A stretch of 62,361 nucleotides of DNA from Akkermansiaceae bacterium (GCA_947491475.1 CANLKN010000005.1:1-62361), one strand, 5' to 3'; counted from the first letter of the stretch, positions 17,661 through 27,634 are shown. A program made the numbers and translations. Notes: generated by a model from the letters alone, not told the origin.

Positions 17661-19376
17661 TTAATCGCCACCGCCAATATCGGAGGAGGTGACGGAAATG
17701 ACTTCCTCGATGGTGGTCATGCCCTGCATCACCTTGAACCAGCCGTAAGTGCGCATCGGCACGTAGCCATCGCGGAAGGCCTGCTCGCGCATCTTGGGTG
17801 CGGGCGCGCTGTGGGCGACGAGTTCCTGCATGGCAGGGGTGACCAGGATGACTTCGTAAATCGCAAGACGGCCGGAAAAACCGGTGCCGCGGCAGCGGTC
17901 GCAGCCCTTGGTGGCATAGGGGATGCCGGAGAGCTCAAGCGGGATGCCGAGGTTGCGCTTGTCGTCGTCGGTAATTTCACGCGGCACCTTGCAGTTCTGA
18001 CAGAGGCGGCGCACCAGGCGCTGGGCGAGGAAGGCGCGCACGGCGGCGGAAACGAGGAACGGTTCCACACCCATGTCCACCAGACGGCTGATGCCGCCCA
18101 TGGCATCGTTGGTGTGGAGGGTGGAAAACACCAAGTGACCTGTGAGAGAGGCGCGGATGGCGATTTCCGCGGTCTCAAGATCGCGAATCTCCCCGATCAT
18201 CACGATATTGGGATCGGCGCGCAGAATAGAGCGCAGGGCGGTGGCGAAGGTCAGGCCGATCTCGGTTTTCACCGCGATCTGCATCACGCCGGGCAGCTTG
18301 TTTTCCACCGGATCCTCGACGGTGACGATGCGCCGCTCCGGGTGGTTCACCTCGCTGAGGAAGGAATAGAGACTGGTGGACTTTCCCGAACCGGTGGGGC
18401 CGGTGATCAGGATGATGCCGTTGGGAAGATGCAACAACTGCTCGATCTTCTTCTGCACGAAGGGTTCCATCGAGAGCTTGGCGAGGTTGAATTTTTCCTG
18501 GTTGAGCAGACGCAGGGAAATGCTCTCGCCCTCGACGGTCGGCACGGTGGCGACGCGGACGTCAATGGTCGCTCCCTCGAACTGGAGGTTGATGCGACCG
18601 TCCTGCGGCACGCGGCGCTCGGCGATGTCGAGGCGCGCCATGATCTTCAAACGCGCGATCACCGAACTTTGCAGTGCCTTGATGTTTTCCGGCACGGCGA
18701 TCTCGATCAGTCGGCCGTCGATGCGGTAACGAATACGGAGATTGGTGCTCAGTGGCTCAACGTGGATGTCGGTCGCGCGCTGGTCGAGCGCCTCGCGGAT
18801 GATCTGGTTGACGAACTTGACGACGCTGGCCTCCTCGTCGTCGTCGTGGTCGATCACGTTAGCCTCATCCTCGCCGGATTCGATAGCACCGTAGTCGAAA
18901 TCGCGGCCTTCGAGGATTTGCTCAAAGGTATCGGCCCCCACGCCGTAAAGGCGGCGCAACGCCTCATGCAGGCGCTTGCGGGAGGTCATGCACCAGTCGA
19001 TGGGGAGCGTGAGTTCCTGGGCAGCGGCCTGCCGGGCGACGAGGTTGAAAGGATCAAAAGTCGCGAGTTTCAGGCGTTTTTTATCGCCCTCGCCCGTGAT
19101 TTCCACCGGCAGCAAGCGGTGGCGCAGGGCGATCCGCGGGCCGCAGGCCTCGCGCAGCGGCAACGGCACCTCCGCGATCGGGATGGTATCCAGCCACTCC
19201 AGGCCAAGATCCTTGGCGAGCTCGCTCATGTAGGGTTCCTCGTCCACCACCCCCGCGTCCAGGACATCATCAATTGGAGAGCGCTGGCGCTGGGCGGCGG
19301 ATTGCAGCACCTCGGTGAGCGCGGGAATGTCCTCACATCCAGTGCGGCGGGCGGGTTCGATCAAAAGCTGGGTCAT
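17661..19376 (-). CDS. Type II secretion/type IV pilus assembly ATPase (GspE/PilB)
   Basis: 571 residues. N-terminal GspE-N domain, then the hexameric ATPase: Walker A LITGPTGSGKST (about residue 330), Asp box ITVEDPVE-like IVTVEDPVENKLPG, Walker B IVMIGEIRDLETAE, His box FSTLHTND, and a tetracysteine zinc motif (CQNC, then CDRC). It drives pseudopilus or pilus extension with the GspF protein. Pilins and secretin are not in the window. Confidence 0.97.
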   Translation of the reverse strand: MTQLLIEPARRTGCEDIPALTEVLQSAAQRQRSPIDDVLDAGVVDEEPYMSELAKDLGLEWLDTIPIAEVPLPLREACGPRIALRHRLLPVEITGEGDKKRLKLATFDPFNLVARQAAAQELTLPIDWCMTSRKRLHEALRRLYGVGADTFEQILEGRDFDYGAIESGEDEANVIDHDDDEEASVVKFVNQIIREALDQRATDIHVEPLSTNLRIRYRIDGRLIEIAVPENIKALQSSVIARLKIMARLDIAERRVPQDGRINLQFEGATIDVRVATVPTVEGESISLRLLNQEKFNLAKLSMEPFVQKKIEQLLHLPNGIILITGPTGSGKSTSLYSFLSEVNHPERRIVTVEDPVENKLPGVMQIAVKTEIGLTFATALRSILRADPNIVMIGEIRDLETAEIAIRASLTGHLVFSTLHTNDAMGGISRLVDMGVEPFLVSAAVRAFLAQRLVRRLCQNCKVPREITDDDKRNLGIPLELSGIPYATKGCDRCRGTGFSGRLAIYEVILVTPAMQELVAHSAPAPKMREQAFRDGYVPMRTYGWFKVMQGMTTIEEVISVTSSDIGGGD

Positions 19377-19506
19377 GAGTGGCTGACGTGTTGTCGCTTA
19401 AAACCCGCCCAGGCGCAATCTGTCTCTTCAAATTGCCGGATGCAAACACACCCTTGGCATTTCTCGCGTGATATCTTAGGGCAACTCCATGCCTCGCGGG
19501 AGTTTC

Positions 19507-20223
19507 ATGAAAGTTACCGCCATCGCCCTGTGGGGCTCGCTTGCGGGCATGGCAGCTTGCGACAAACCCATCCTGCCCGTGAATCCGCATCCTCGTGCCG
19601 CTGCGGCAGAAACCCGGGTGCGCCCGGCGCTCGAGCGCGATCTGAACAAGGCCGGTCTGGAATTCGGCGCGCCGGTCTTCATCCGTGCCTTCAAGGAAGA
19701 GCAGGCGCTCGAACTCTTCGTCCAAAACCGCCAATCCGGAAAATTCGAACTCTTCCGCAGCTACCGTATCGCGGCGGCATCCGGAAAACTTGGCCCAAAA
19801 CTCGCCGAGGGCGACCTCCAGGTGCCGGAGGGCTTCTATTTCGTGCCTCCATCCGCAATGAAACCCGAGAGTCAGTATCATCTGTCATTCAACATCGGAT
19901 ACCCGAATGCCTACGACCGCCATCATGGCCGGACGGGGAGTTTGATCATGGTCCATGGCAACCGGATTTCGATCGGTTGCCTGGCGATGACCGATGAAAA
20001 GATCGAGGAAATCTACACGCTCTGCGCCGCCGCCCACGCAGGTGGCCAGCGCTTTTTCCGCGTGCATCTTTTCCCCTTCCGCATGACCGAGGAACGCATG
20101 AAACGCGCCGCAGGATCCGAATGGGAGGCGTTCTGGAAAAATCTCAATGAAGGATACGTTGCCTTCGAGAAAATCCGCATCCCGCCCGATATAGGCGTGC
20201 GCGATGGGCGCTATGAATTCTGA
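19507..20223 (+). CDS. YafK-like L,D-transpeptidase lipoprotein
   Basis: 238 residues. The signal MKVTAIALWGSLAGMAAC gives a probable lipidated Cys at residue 18. The catalytic motif HGN-x-x-SIGCLAM (about residues 157-167) matches the YkuD/L,D-transpeptidase active site with His and Cys. YafK-type enzymes act on peptidoglycan-lipoprotein links in Gram-negative cell walls. ATG 19507 is preferred to 19489 because it yields a clean signal peptide. Confidence 0.88.
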   Translation: MKVTAIALWGSLAGMAACDKPILPVNPHPRAAAAETRVRPALERDLNKAGLEFGAPVFIRAFKEEQALELFVQNRQSGKFELFRSYRIAAASGKLGPKLAEGDLQVPEGFYFVPPSAMKPESQYHLSFNIGYPNAYDRHHGRTGSLIMVHGNRISIGCLAMTDEKIEEIYTLCAAAHAGGQRFFRVHLFPFRMTEERMKRAAGSEWEAFWKNLNEGYVAFEKIRIPPDIGVRDGRYEF

Positions 20224-20248
20224 TCCAACTCAAAACCATTCCAATTTT

Positions 20249-20282
20249 ACAAATCCTGCGTGCGGCCGCACGCGGGATTTGT
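20249..20282. terminator. Bidirectional terminator between converging genes
   Basis: ACAAATCCTGCGTGC pairs with GCACGCGGGATTTGT (one mismatch in 15) around a GGCC centre, followed by CATTTTC on the plus strand and preceded by TTTT, so it can serve both the transpeptidase and the acetyltransferase transcripts. Confidence 0.8.
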
Positions 20283-20287
20283 CATTT

Positions 20288-20884
20288 TCACAGCAAGCGC
20301 GGCGAGAGCACGGCAAGCCATGAAGCAAGGTCGGTGGCGGCGGGAGTTTCGGGCAGGGCGTCAAGGTTGTTGAGATCCCAGCGGAAGACCAGTTTGTAGC
20401 CATCCCACTCCCCTGCCCCGCCGCAGTCGCGAATCCATTTCGCGGCGCGGTGGTTTTCCACCAAGGTGTAGGCCACCATCTGTTCCACGCCGGCGCGGAA
20501 GGCAGTGATCCACATCACGGCGAACAACAAGGTGCCGATGCCGCGGCGTTGATCATCATCAAGGACCATGACGGAAATTTCCGCTTCTGCGGGATTTTCG
20601 GGATTGCGCCACCAGCTTGCGCCCCCCACGCCGGGAAACCTGCGGGCAGGATCGAGCAGCGCCCATGTCATGTGGTTGGTGCGGTCCTGATCGAGCAGGC
20701 GGTCGAGCATTTTCTTGCCAAGCATCTCGCCGGTGCGCGTCCAGAACCGTTGATAGCGGGCCTCGGGCGAAAGGCGCCGGTAAGCCTCGGCCACTAAGGC
20801 GCGGTCCTCCTCGATCAATGGCCGGACAATCACCGGGGTGCCATCGCGCAGTGTGAGTTCGAGGCGGTCGTCGATCGTGGTCAT
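20288..20884 (-). CDS. GNAT-family N-acetyltransferase
   Basis: 198 residues. The GNAT fold is marked by LRDGTPVIVRPLIEEDRALV at the N-terminus, AEISVMVLDDDQRRGIGTLL (motif A, acetyl-CoA pyrophosphate loop RRGIGT) and YTLVENHRAAKWIRDCG. It resembles the acetyltransferase module used by protein-acetylating enzymes, but the substrate is unknown. It overlaps the upstream fusion gene by four bases (ATGA), so it is last in the operon from 25966. Confidence 0.85.
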   Translation of the reverse strand: MTTIDDRLELTLRDGTPVIVRPLIEEDRALVAEAYRRLSPEARYQRFWTRTGEMLGKKMLDRLLDQDRTNHMTWALLDPARRFPGVGGASWWRNPENPAEAEISVMVLDDDQRRGIGTLLFAVMWITAFRAGVEQMVAYTLVENHRAAKWIRDCGGAGEWDGYKLVFRWDLNNLDALPETPAATDLASWLAVLSPRLL

Positions 20885-22986
20885 GATTCACACTCTAACG
20901 CGGCTGCACCGGGCATCAACCATGATGGTAGCATTGCTTGATCGCCCCAGACGCGGACGAGAGTGTTCTTTTCGCCATTTTCACTGTGTTCGGTGGCGAG
21001 CAGGAGGCGCGTGCCGCCTTCTTCCAGATCCCAGAGATCGGTGCCGCCGCTGGGCTTCCAGCCGTCCAGCAGCAGGCGATCAAGCAACTGCTCGCGGGGG
21101 CCGCAGCCGGTTTGCCACTCATGATATCTGTTAGTGGCTGGATCGTCAGCATTCCGAGGCCAGGATTCCACCAAGCATCTCCGGCAGCGCGCCCATGCCC
21201 GCAGCCTTGGTGCGAGAAACACCACCGCAGTGAGCGCGAGGCGTGTGCGCCAGCCATCGAAGCGCCGGTCCAACCCGCGCAGTGGCAGCATGCGGCTGAT
21301 GAGTGCCTGATAGCCGGCACCGCCCATGGCTCCAAAATAGATGATCGAACCCGCAGCCACACGCACCGGGCCGCCGCCATAGACGAATCCACGCCACTGG
21401 GCGGTCCCGCGCTTGTTGAAACGCGATGGATGCTTGGCGATCAGGATATTTTCAGCCGTGCCGTAGCCAATTTGTTGACGCAGGAAGGCGCGGATTGATG
21501 GCCGCCGCCAATGCCAGACGAAGGCCCCAGGTGCGAAGCCGAGTCGGAATCCGGCATCATGCAGCCGCCAGCAGAAATCCACATCATCTCCCGCAGTGTG
21601 AAACTGCGGATCAAAGCCGCCGACCGCATCGAATGCATTTCTGGTGACTGCCAGATTGCAACCAGGCAAATGCTCGGCCTCCACATCATCAAGCATCACG
21701 TGGCTCGGCGCGCCAGGCGCGGCGCTAACCACCGCCTCGCGCCATGATCGCGGCGGTGGAGGAAGGTTCGGCCCACCGGCGGCGGCAAAGCGCCCGTCGG
21801 CGAAAATCCGGTCGAGACGAAGCAACCACTCACGGTCCGGCATGCAATCGTCATCGGTGAAAGCGAGAATCTCGCCGCCCGCCGCGGCCGCCCCTGCATT
21901 GCGGGCGGCGCTCAGGCCGCTGGATTCAAGCCGCAGAAGTTTCACCCACGGAAACCGCTCCGCGACCAAGTCCGCAGCGCCATCCTCCGAGCCGTCATCG
22001 ACGAGGATTGTCTCGAAATCCGCGCCCTCCATTTTTCTAACAGCCTCCAGACATCCACCGATACGCTCGCTTCCATTGCGCGTGCAGATGATCACTGAGA
22101 ACGCATGCGATGCGCGCTGCAGCTTGCTTGGTGATGCCATCACGGATGCGATGGAGGGCAACGCGGGTTTTGCGTTGCCGCTGCGGTCGATCAGGCCGAA
22201 ATCCCAGTCGAGCACTTCCGCACCGGCGTTCCACCAACGGTCGCTCCAGGCATAGATGGTGAAACCGGAGCATTCCTCTTCGTGGAAAATTTCCATCGCC
22301 CATTGAAGCACCTCCGCCTGACGCCTGGCGCCGTTCCTGTTAGAGTCCAGCCCGAACTCGGAGATCACCAGCGGCCGGTCGCCGGCGATGTGATGAAGGC
22401 GTTTGAGATAACTGCGGAAATCACCGGCGTTTTCCAGATAGATGTTGAATGCGGTGAAATCGGCGTTTTCCGGTTCCAGATATTCGGTGCTGGGATAGTT
22501 GGCGTAGGCGAAAAGAAGTTCGGGTGCGAGTTCGCGGCCCAGTGAAATCAAATCCTCTATCGTGCGGCGCACGCGCAGCGGCCCCATCCAGCGGACGAGG
22601 TCGGCGGGAATTTCATTACCGACATAGACACCGGCCAGCGCCGGATGGCCGGTGGTCTCACCGAGGGCGCGCGCCAATGCAACCCGCGCTCCACTCAGCA
22701 GCGCGGGACGTCGGAAAAAATCTGCGTTCTGGCCCCACTTGAGACCGCCGAAAACCCGCAGGCCGTGACGTAATGCGGCATCCAGCAGACGGCGCTCCGG
22801 CATGTCAAACAAGCGCAGCGAGTTGAAACCGGCCGCCGCGATGCGCTGGAAGTCCGCATCAAAAGACTCCGGCCAGCCACCGGGAAGCGGCCCGTAGGTC
22901 ACCGAGCGCAATTCGACACGCGAGATCCCGGAGCGGAAAAATTTTCCGTCCGTGCGCCAGCGATCATTGCATACAGCATCGGCCAC
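20881..22986 (-). CDS. Glycosidase-like TIM barrel fused to family 2 glycosyltransferase
   Basis: 701 residues with a GTG start. Residues about 20-285 look like a clan A glycoside hydrolase: GVYVGNEIP (Glu125, acid/base position) and PLVISEFGLD (Glu210, nucleophile position). From residue 296 a GT2 domain begins: FSVIICTRNG, LVDDGSEDG (330-333), FTDDDCMPD and a late GDDVDFCWRLHDAGF. A C-terminal region of about 140 residues has a weakly hydrophobic segment. The pairing suggests polysaccharide synthesis with built-in trimming or priming; the product is unknown. It follows trmO by 90 bases and overlaps the acetyltransferase gene by ATGA. Confidence 0.88.
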   Translation of the reverse strand: MADAVCNDRWRTDGKFFRSGISRVELRSVTYGPLPGGWPESFDADFQRIAAAGFNSLRLFDMPERRLLDAALRHGLRVFGGLKWGQNADFFRRPALLSGARVALARALGETTGHPALAGVYVGNEIPADLVRWMGPLRVRRTIEDLISLGRELAPELLFAYANYPSTEYLEPENADFTAFNIYLENAGDFRSYLKRLHHIAGDRPLVISEFGLDSNRNGARRQAEVLQWAMEIFHEEECSGFTIYAWSDRWWNAGAEVLDWDFGLIDRSGNAKPALPSIASVMASPSKLQRASHAFSVIICTRNGSERIGGCLEAVRKMEGADFETILVDDGSEDGAADLVAERFPWVKLLRLESSGLSAARNAGAAAAGGEILAFTDDDCMPDREWLLRLDRIFADGRFAAAGGPNLPPPPRSWREAVVSAAPGAPSHVMLDDVEAEHLPGCNLAVTRNAFDAVGGFDPQFHTAGDDVDFCWRLHDAGFRLGFAPGAFVWHWRRPSIRAFLRQQIGYGTAENILIAKHPSRFNKRGTAQWRGFVYGGGPVRVAAGSIIYFGAMGGAGYQALISRMLPLRGLDRRFDGWRTRLALTAVVFLAPRLRAWARCRRCLVESWPRNADDPATNRYHEWQTGCGPREQLLDRLLLDGWKPSGGTDLWDLEEGGTRLLLATEHSENGEKNTLVRVWGDQAMLPSWLMPGAAALECES

Positions 22987-23076
22987 GGCATGAACCTAAA
23001 GGCGGCGGGACGGATTTCGAAACTCAATTCAACTTTGAATTCGGAAGTTGCCTTGCAGATGAAGCGCAACCACTTT

Positions 23077-23748
23077 CTAAAGTCCGATTTCCACAATGCG
23101 GCAGACGTCATCCGCGATGATGAAGCGCACATTGTGGCCGCAGAGCAGTGCGCCAAAGGTGCGGTCCGCATCGTCCGCCTGCACCGCCGGCCGCGGATCA
23201 AGCGCAAGCGCTTCGCGAATCACCGCTTGCGAGCGTTCCGGCAGATGTTGGAAAACTTCCAGCGCCCCGCCGGCGATCTCGACCTCCAGACGCGGGATTT
23301 CATCACTTGCGAATCCCGCGGCTGCATTTGGCAAGGCCTCGGCGTAGGGCAGGTAGGGCTTGATGTCATAAACCGGGGTGCCATCGATCAAATCCACGCC
23401 ACCTAACAGAAGACGCGGACCGTCCTCAATCGCCTCCAAGCGCGCCAGCGAGAGCCCGAGTGAGTTGGGCCGGAAAGTCGAGCGACTGGCGAAGACACCG
23501 ATCCGCCGGTTGCCGCCTAGACGCGGCGGGCGCACTGTCGGCTTCCAGCCCTGCGCGGCGGTTTCGTGAAATCCGAAGATCAGCCAGAGATGGGAAAACC
23601 CTTCGATGCCGCGGATGGCTTCCGCGCTGCGATACGCTTCGTGAAACTCCAGGATCCCCCACGCCGACGGGCAGAGCCCCGGTTGGCGGGGCACTGCGAA
23701 TTTGCTCCCGAAACAGGTGTGGACGGTGCCGATGGGATCGAGAGTCAT
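23077..23748 (-). CDS. trmO: tRNA (N6-threonylcarbamoyladenosine37-N6)-methyltransferase
   Basis: 223 residues. It carries the TrmO signature: PRQPGL near the N-terminus, RPPRLGGNRRIGVFASRSTFRPN, and GVDLIDGTPVYDIKPYLPY. It uses SAM to methylate t6A37 in tRNA. It begins 10 bases after the upstream lipoprotein gene stop, so they share a transcript. Confidence 0.93.
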   Translation of the reverse strand: MTLDPIGTVHTCFGSKFAVPRQPGLCPSAWGILEFHEAYRSAEAIRGIEGFSHLWLIFGFHETAAQGWKPTVRPPRLGGNRRIGVFASRSTFRPNSLGLSLARLEAIEDGPRLLLGGVDLIDGTPVYDIKPYLPYAEALPNAAAGFASDEIPRLEVEIAGGALEVFQHLPERSQAVIREALALDPRPAVQADDADRTFGALLCGHNVRFIIADDVCRIVEIGL

Positions 23749-23758
23749 CGCGCGGCAC

Positions 23759-25966
23759 TCAGCGGCTCTTGAGATGGATGCTGCTGCGGAGCACGCCGTT
23801 TTCGCGACGGCAGTGAACGGTGAGTTTCTCGAAATCCTCCATGGCGGCAGTCAGTTTGCGGATGTTTTCCAAATCCTCCTCATCCATCGGCAGGGCATCC
23901 GGATGCTTGGCGAGTAGATCGAGCGATTGATTCATGAAGACGCGCAGCGCGTCGAAATTCATCATCATGTTCAGGCCGTTGGTGGCATTGGCCTCGCCGG
24001 CCTTGGCGAGCAGGTCGAGCGCTTGGTTTTTGGAAGTCGATGCGGCGAACCATTTGTCGCTCACCGTGACCGATGGCAGGAAGTCATCATTGAAAAACGG
24101 CAGCGGGAAAAACCAGGTGGTGAAATCATTTTTCTCCGAGCTGATTGGTTTCTGCATCGGTATTTCCTGACCGTTCATCTCACTGATTTTGGCCAGGATG
24201 CTGGTAGTGCTGAGGTTCATGCCCTGCCATGCGGTGGCCAGCTTGGCGCGGTCCGTCACTGGCGCCACTAGCGAGAAGCGTGGAAATTTCCCTTCGTCCA
24301 CCAACTCCTGCGCCACACCCGGAATCGTGGGAACTCCGCCTTGCAAATCGATCACCAAAGCGCTTTCCGAGCCGAGCCCGTCGCAAAAATCGCCGCTGAG
24401 CGCATCCCATAACGCCACGGTGTCGGCGCGGAATTTGCTGTCGAATATGCCCGCCATTTCCTTGAAGCGCGTCAAGTCACCATCCGCCATTGGCAGCGCG
24501 GTGAACTTCATGGTCAGCGCGTAGCCGGTTTCCATCAGAGCTTCGAAGTATGCCCGCATTTTCTCATCATAGGCGGCAGCGGCGGTCATGTTGGCAAAGA
24601 GCACGACGTTTTCGCCATCGCCCAGGTGGCCAAGTTTGTTAGAGGCCGCCCAGTCGGACGCGCCGCTGTCGGTGCCGCCGTAAGACTCGATCTTGATTCC
24701 GTCATCGAAAAACACGGCGGTGCCGGTGGTCTCGGTGCTGGCAAGCTGGCGCAGCGCGCTCTCGCGCTCGGCGACCATCCGCAACAACACTTCCAAGTCG
24801 CGCGTGTCACCAAGGCCATCACTGGCCGAAAAACCCTCGCGCAGGCCATCGGCGATGACCGCCAAGCCGCCGGAGGCATCGATCATGCGCTTGATCGCAT
24901 CGCCACGACCATAAACCACGGCGGCGAGTTCCTTTTCCGCATGCGCATCACAGAATGCCAGCGCGTCACCCGCCAGCAGCGATTCGCCGGGGCTTGCCGC
25001 AAAAACGAGATCATCCGCCGAAGAGCCGATGAAAAGAACGGCGTAGTCACCGATCAATCCAGTGAGGACCACCAAGTTGTTTTTTGCAACGGCGGCGACC
25101 AGGCGGTCGGCTGTCTCACTATCCATCATTCCCTCCATCGAGGGGCGGTTGGCAACGAGCATCTCGGAGACCTTCTCACCGGAAATCGTGTAGCCGGAGA
25201 ACATTTGGCCGGCCTTCTCCACTTCGGTGGCTACCGCCATTTCGCCTAACATACCTAGCATTTCAATCATGCTGGCGAGCTGCTGTGCGGCGACCTCGCC
25301 GCCATCGGGAGCGGCACGAAATGCGATGCAAAGCGGCGGCATCGCCAGTTTTTCAAGCAGCGACACGCCAGCTTCCGGGTCCGCCAAAAACTCGCGAATC
25401 ATCGCGGAATCCCCATCGCCGGACAGCGCTTGCATCAAAGCTGCGGAATCGCCCGATTCCGCCACCGCCGGCAGTGCCATGGCGACCGCTCGCATCATCA
25501 ACCGGGTGCGGGCATTGCTGAGCGTTAAAAAATGCCCGGTTTGCTCGGCGGTGGATTTGCCGAAGGCGAGGGTCATCTCGTTTTCAAACAAAGCTGCCGG
25601 ACCACCCGGTGCGGTTTCATTTTCGCCGCCCATTCCGAGTTCCATTTCGCTGTTGAGAAGCTGCCACAACTTGCTGCCCTGAGTGCGTTTCACGGTCTTG
25701 GAAAGATTGAGCAGGGAAACGATCACCTCGGTGTCCTGCGGCAGATAGCGGGCGAAGCCGAGTTTCGCCGCGCGTTCCTCCGGGCTCAAGACCGGCACTT
25801 TTGGCACCGGCGCGGGCTCCACAGGTTTTACAGCTGCGGTTTCCACCATGGTTTCCGCCGCAGTTGGTGGGGCATCAGGGACTTTGGTTTCTTCCTGCTT
25901 TTTGCCGCAGGCCGCGAGAAAAACCGCTGCCGGTAGCACCATTCCGATCATCATCCGTTTCATCAT
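23759..25966 (-). CDS. Large lipoprotein of unknown function
   Basis: 735 residues. The signal MMKRMMIGMVLPAAVFLAAC lipidates Cys20. A Pro/Val/Glu linker (about 28-62) leads to ARYLPQDTEVIVSLLNLSK, a pattern seen in large Verrucomicrobial and Planctomycetal envelope proteins; the rest has alternating amphipathic helices and strands with repeated 'LxxL..L...' stretches. I recognise no catalytic motif. The frame stays open far upstream, antisense to gpmI, but the lipoprotein signal fixes the start at 25966. First gene of the operon with trmO. Confidence 0.85.
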   Translation of the reverse strand: MMKRMMIGMVLPAAVFLAACGKKQEETKVPDAPPTAAETMVETAAVKPVEPAPVPKVPVLSPEERAAKLGFARYLPQDTEVIVSLLNLSKTVKRTQGSKLWQLLNSEMELGMGGENETAPGGPAALFENEMTLAFGKSTAEQTGHFLTLSNARTRLMMRAVAMALPAVAESGDSAALMQALSGDGDSAMIREFLADPEAGVSLLEKLAMPPLCIAFRAAPDGGEVAAQQLASMIEMLGMLGEMAVATEVEKAGQMFSGYTISGEKVSEMLVANRPSMEGMMDSETADRLVAAVAKNNLVVLTGLIGDYAVLFIGSSADDLVFAASPGESLLAGDALAFCDAHAEKELAAVVYGRGDAIKRMIDASGGLAVIADGLREGFSASDGLGDTRDLEVLLRMVAERESALRQLASTETTGTAVFFDDGIKIESYGGTDSGASDWAASNKLGHLGDGENVVLFANMTAAAAYDEKMRAYFEALMETGYALTMKFTALPMADGDLTRFKEMAGIFDSKFRADTVALWDALSGDFCDGLGSESALVIDLQGGVPTIPGVAQELVDEGKFPRFSLVAPVTDRAKLATAWQGMNLSTTSILAKISEMNGQEIPMQKPISSEKNDFTTWFFPLPFFNDDFLPSVTVSDKWFAASTSKNQALDLLAKAGEANATNGLNMMMNFDALRVFMNQSLDLLAKHPDALPMDEEDLENIRKLTAAMEDFEKLTVHCRRENGVLRSSIHLKSR

Positions 25967-26074
25967 AGCGCCAACAAGCTGGCTGTGAAGAAAGTGACTG
26001 ACAAGCACATAGCCGAATTTCCCATCTTCACAATGCTTGCCCCGCCGGGTCGGGGCCGTTAAACGCGCTGCGTT

Positions 26075-27616
26075 ATGGCAAAGAAACCAGTGGTGCTTAT
26101 CATTCGCGACGGCTGGGGTGTGAACCCCGGGGGTAAGGAAACGGCGGAAAAAGACGGCAACGCCGTGATGCTCGCCCACACGCCGTTCCACGACGTGATG
26201 CTCGAACAATACCCGAAAGGATTTCTCAGCGCGTCCGGCATGGATGTCGGTCTGCCGCCCGGCCAAATGGGAAATTCGGAGGTCGGCCACCTCAATCTCG
26301 GCGCAGGCCGCATCGTCTATCAGGATTTGACACGCATCAACAAGGCGATCTCCGATGGCGAACTGGCAAACAACCCGGTGTTCACCGAAGCACTCGGAAA
26401 AGCCAAATCCACTCGCCTGCATTTCATCGGCCTGGTTTCCGACGGCGGCGTGCACAGCCACCAGGACCAGCTTATCGCGATGGTAAAACTCGCCAAACAG
26501 GCAGGCGTGAATGATATCATGATCCATGCCATCACCGATGGCCGCGACACCTCGCCCACCGGCGGCGAGGCCTATCTCGCCAAGGTCGAGGACGAGGCGG
26601 CCAAGTGCGGCGCGCGCATCGCCACCGTCATCGGCCGCTACTTTGCCATGGACCGCGACAAGCGTTGGGACCGCGTGAAACTCGCATGGGACGCCATCGT
26701 GCTCGGCAAGGGCGAGCAACGCGACATCCTGGCCAGCGAGGCGGTGGCCGATTTCTACCGACTCAACAAGACCGACGAGTTCATGCCTGCGATGGTCTTC
26801 GCCGAAGCCGACACCCAGCGTGTGCGTGATGATGATGTGATCATTTTCTTTAACTTCCGCGCCGATCGCGCCCGCGAGATTTCCGACGCGTTTCTCAAGG
26901 CGGACTTCGATGGCTTTGAACGAGGAGTCACGCCGAAGACATATTATTTCACGCTCACCGAATATGATGAAAAGTATGGCTGTCCGGCGATTTTCGCTCC
27001 GGACAAACTCGACATGGTATTGGGCCAGGCCGTGGCCGCCGCGGGACTGAACCAGATGCGAATCGCCGAGACCGAGAAATACCCGCACGTCACCTACTTC
27101 TTCAATGGCGGCGAGGAACTCGCCAACCCCGGTGAAGACCGCGTCATCATCCCCTCACCCAAGGACGTGCCGACTTATGATTTCAAACCGGAGATGAGCG
27201 CGCCGCAAGTCACCGAGACCGTGGTTTCCAAACTCAAGGATTACGATCTCGTGATACTCAACTTCGCCAACCCCGACATGGTCGGCCATACCGGCGTGGT
27301 CGAGGCCGCCATCAAGGCGGTGGAAACCATCGACGCGGGCGTGAAAGCCGTCGTCGAGGAAACCCTGCGCCTCGGCGGCAAACTGCTCATCACCGCGGAC
27401 CACGGCAACTGCGAATACATGCGCAATGCCGACGGCTCGCCCAACACCGCGCACACCACCAACCTGGTGCATGTGGTTTACGTCGCCGCCGACGCCGCGA
27501 ACTATCAGGTCAGGGACGGCATCCTCGCCGATGTCGCGCCGACTCTGTTAGATATGCTTGGCCAGCCCAAGCCCGGGCAAATGACCGGCACGAGTCTGTT
27601 GCTGCGCAAGTCGTGA
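26075..27616 (+). CDS. gpmI: 2,3-bisphosphoglycerate-independent phosphoglycerate mutase
   Basis: 513 residues. Interconverts 3- and 2-phosphoglycerate using two Mn ions. Seen: VLIIRDGWG (metal Asp12), GQMGNSEVGHLNLGAGR containing the phosphorylated Ser, DGRDTSP, FFNFRADRAREI, and the C-terminal metal sites NFANPDMVGHTG and LLITADHGNCE. Length is typical. It is divergent from the lipoprotein gene with 108 bases between. Confidence 0.97.
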   Translation: MAKKPVVLIIRDGWGVNPGGKETAEKDGNAVMLAHTPFHDVMLEQYPKGFLSASGMDVGLPPGQMGNSEVGHLNLGAGRIVYQDLTRINKAISDGELANNPVFTEALGKAKSTRLHFIGLVSDGGVHSHQDQLIAMVKLAKQAGVNDIMIHAITDGRDTSPTGGEAYLAKVEDEAAKCGARIATVIGRYFAMDRDKRWDRVKLAWDAIVLGKGEQRDILASEAVADFYRLNKTDEFMPAMVFAEADTQRVRDDDVIIFFNFRADRAREISDAFLKADFDGFERGVTPKTYYFTLTEYDEKYGCPAIFAPDKLDMVLGQAVAAAGLNQMRIAETEKYPHVTYFFNGGEELANPGEDRVIIPSPKDVPTYDFKPEMSAPQVTETVVSKLKDYDLVILNFANPDMVGHTGVVEAAIKAVETIDAGVKAVVEETLRLGGKLLITADHGNCEYMRNADGSPNTAHTTNLVHVVYVAADAANYQVRDGILADVAPTLLDMLGQPKPGQMTGTSLLLRKS

Positions 27617-27634
27617 TGAGCCCGGCGTAAAAAA

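Noticed and set aside
17583-19997. 804-codon plus-strand frame
   Set aside because: It is the antisense shadow of gspE and runs out of frame into the transpeptidase gene; no domain is recognisable.
26100-27088. Extension of the large minus-strand lipoprotein frame across gpmI
   Set aside because: This part is antisense to a clear gpmI gene, and the lipoprotein signal peptide fixes the start at 25966.
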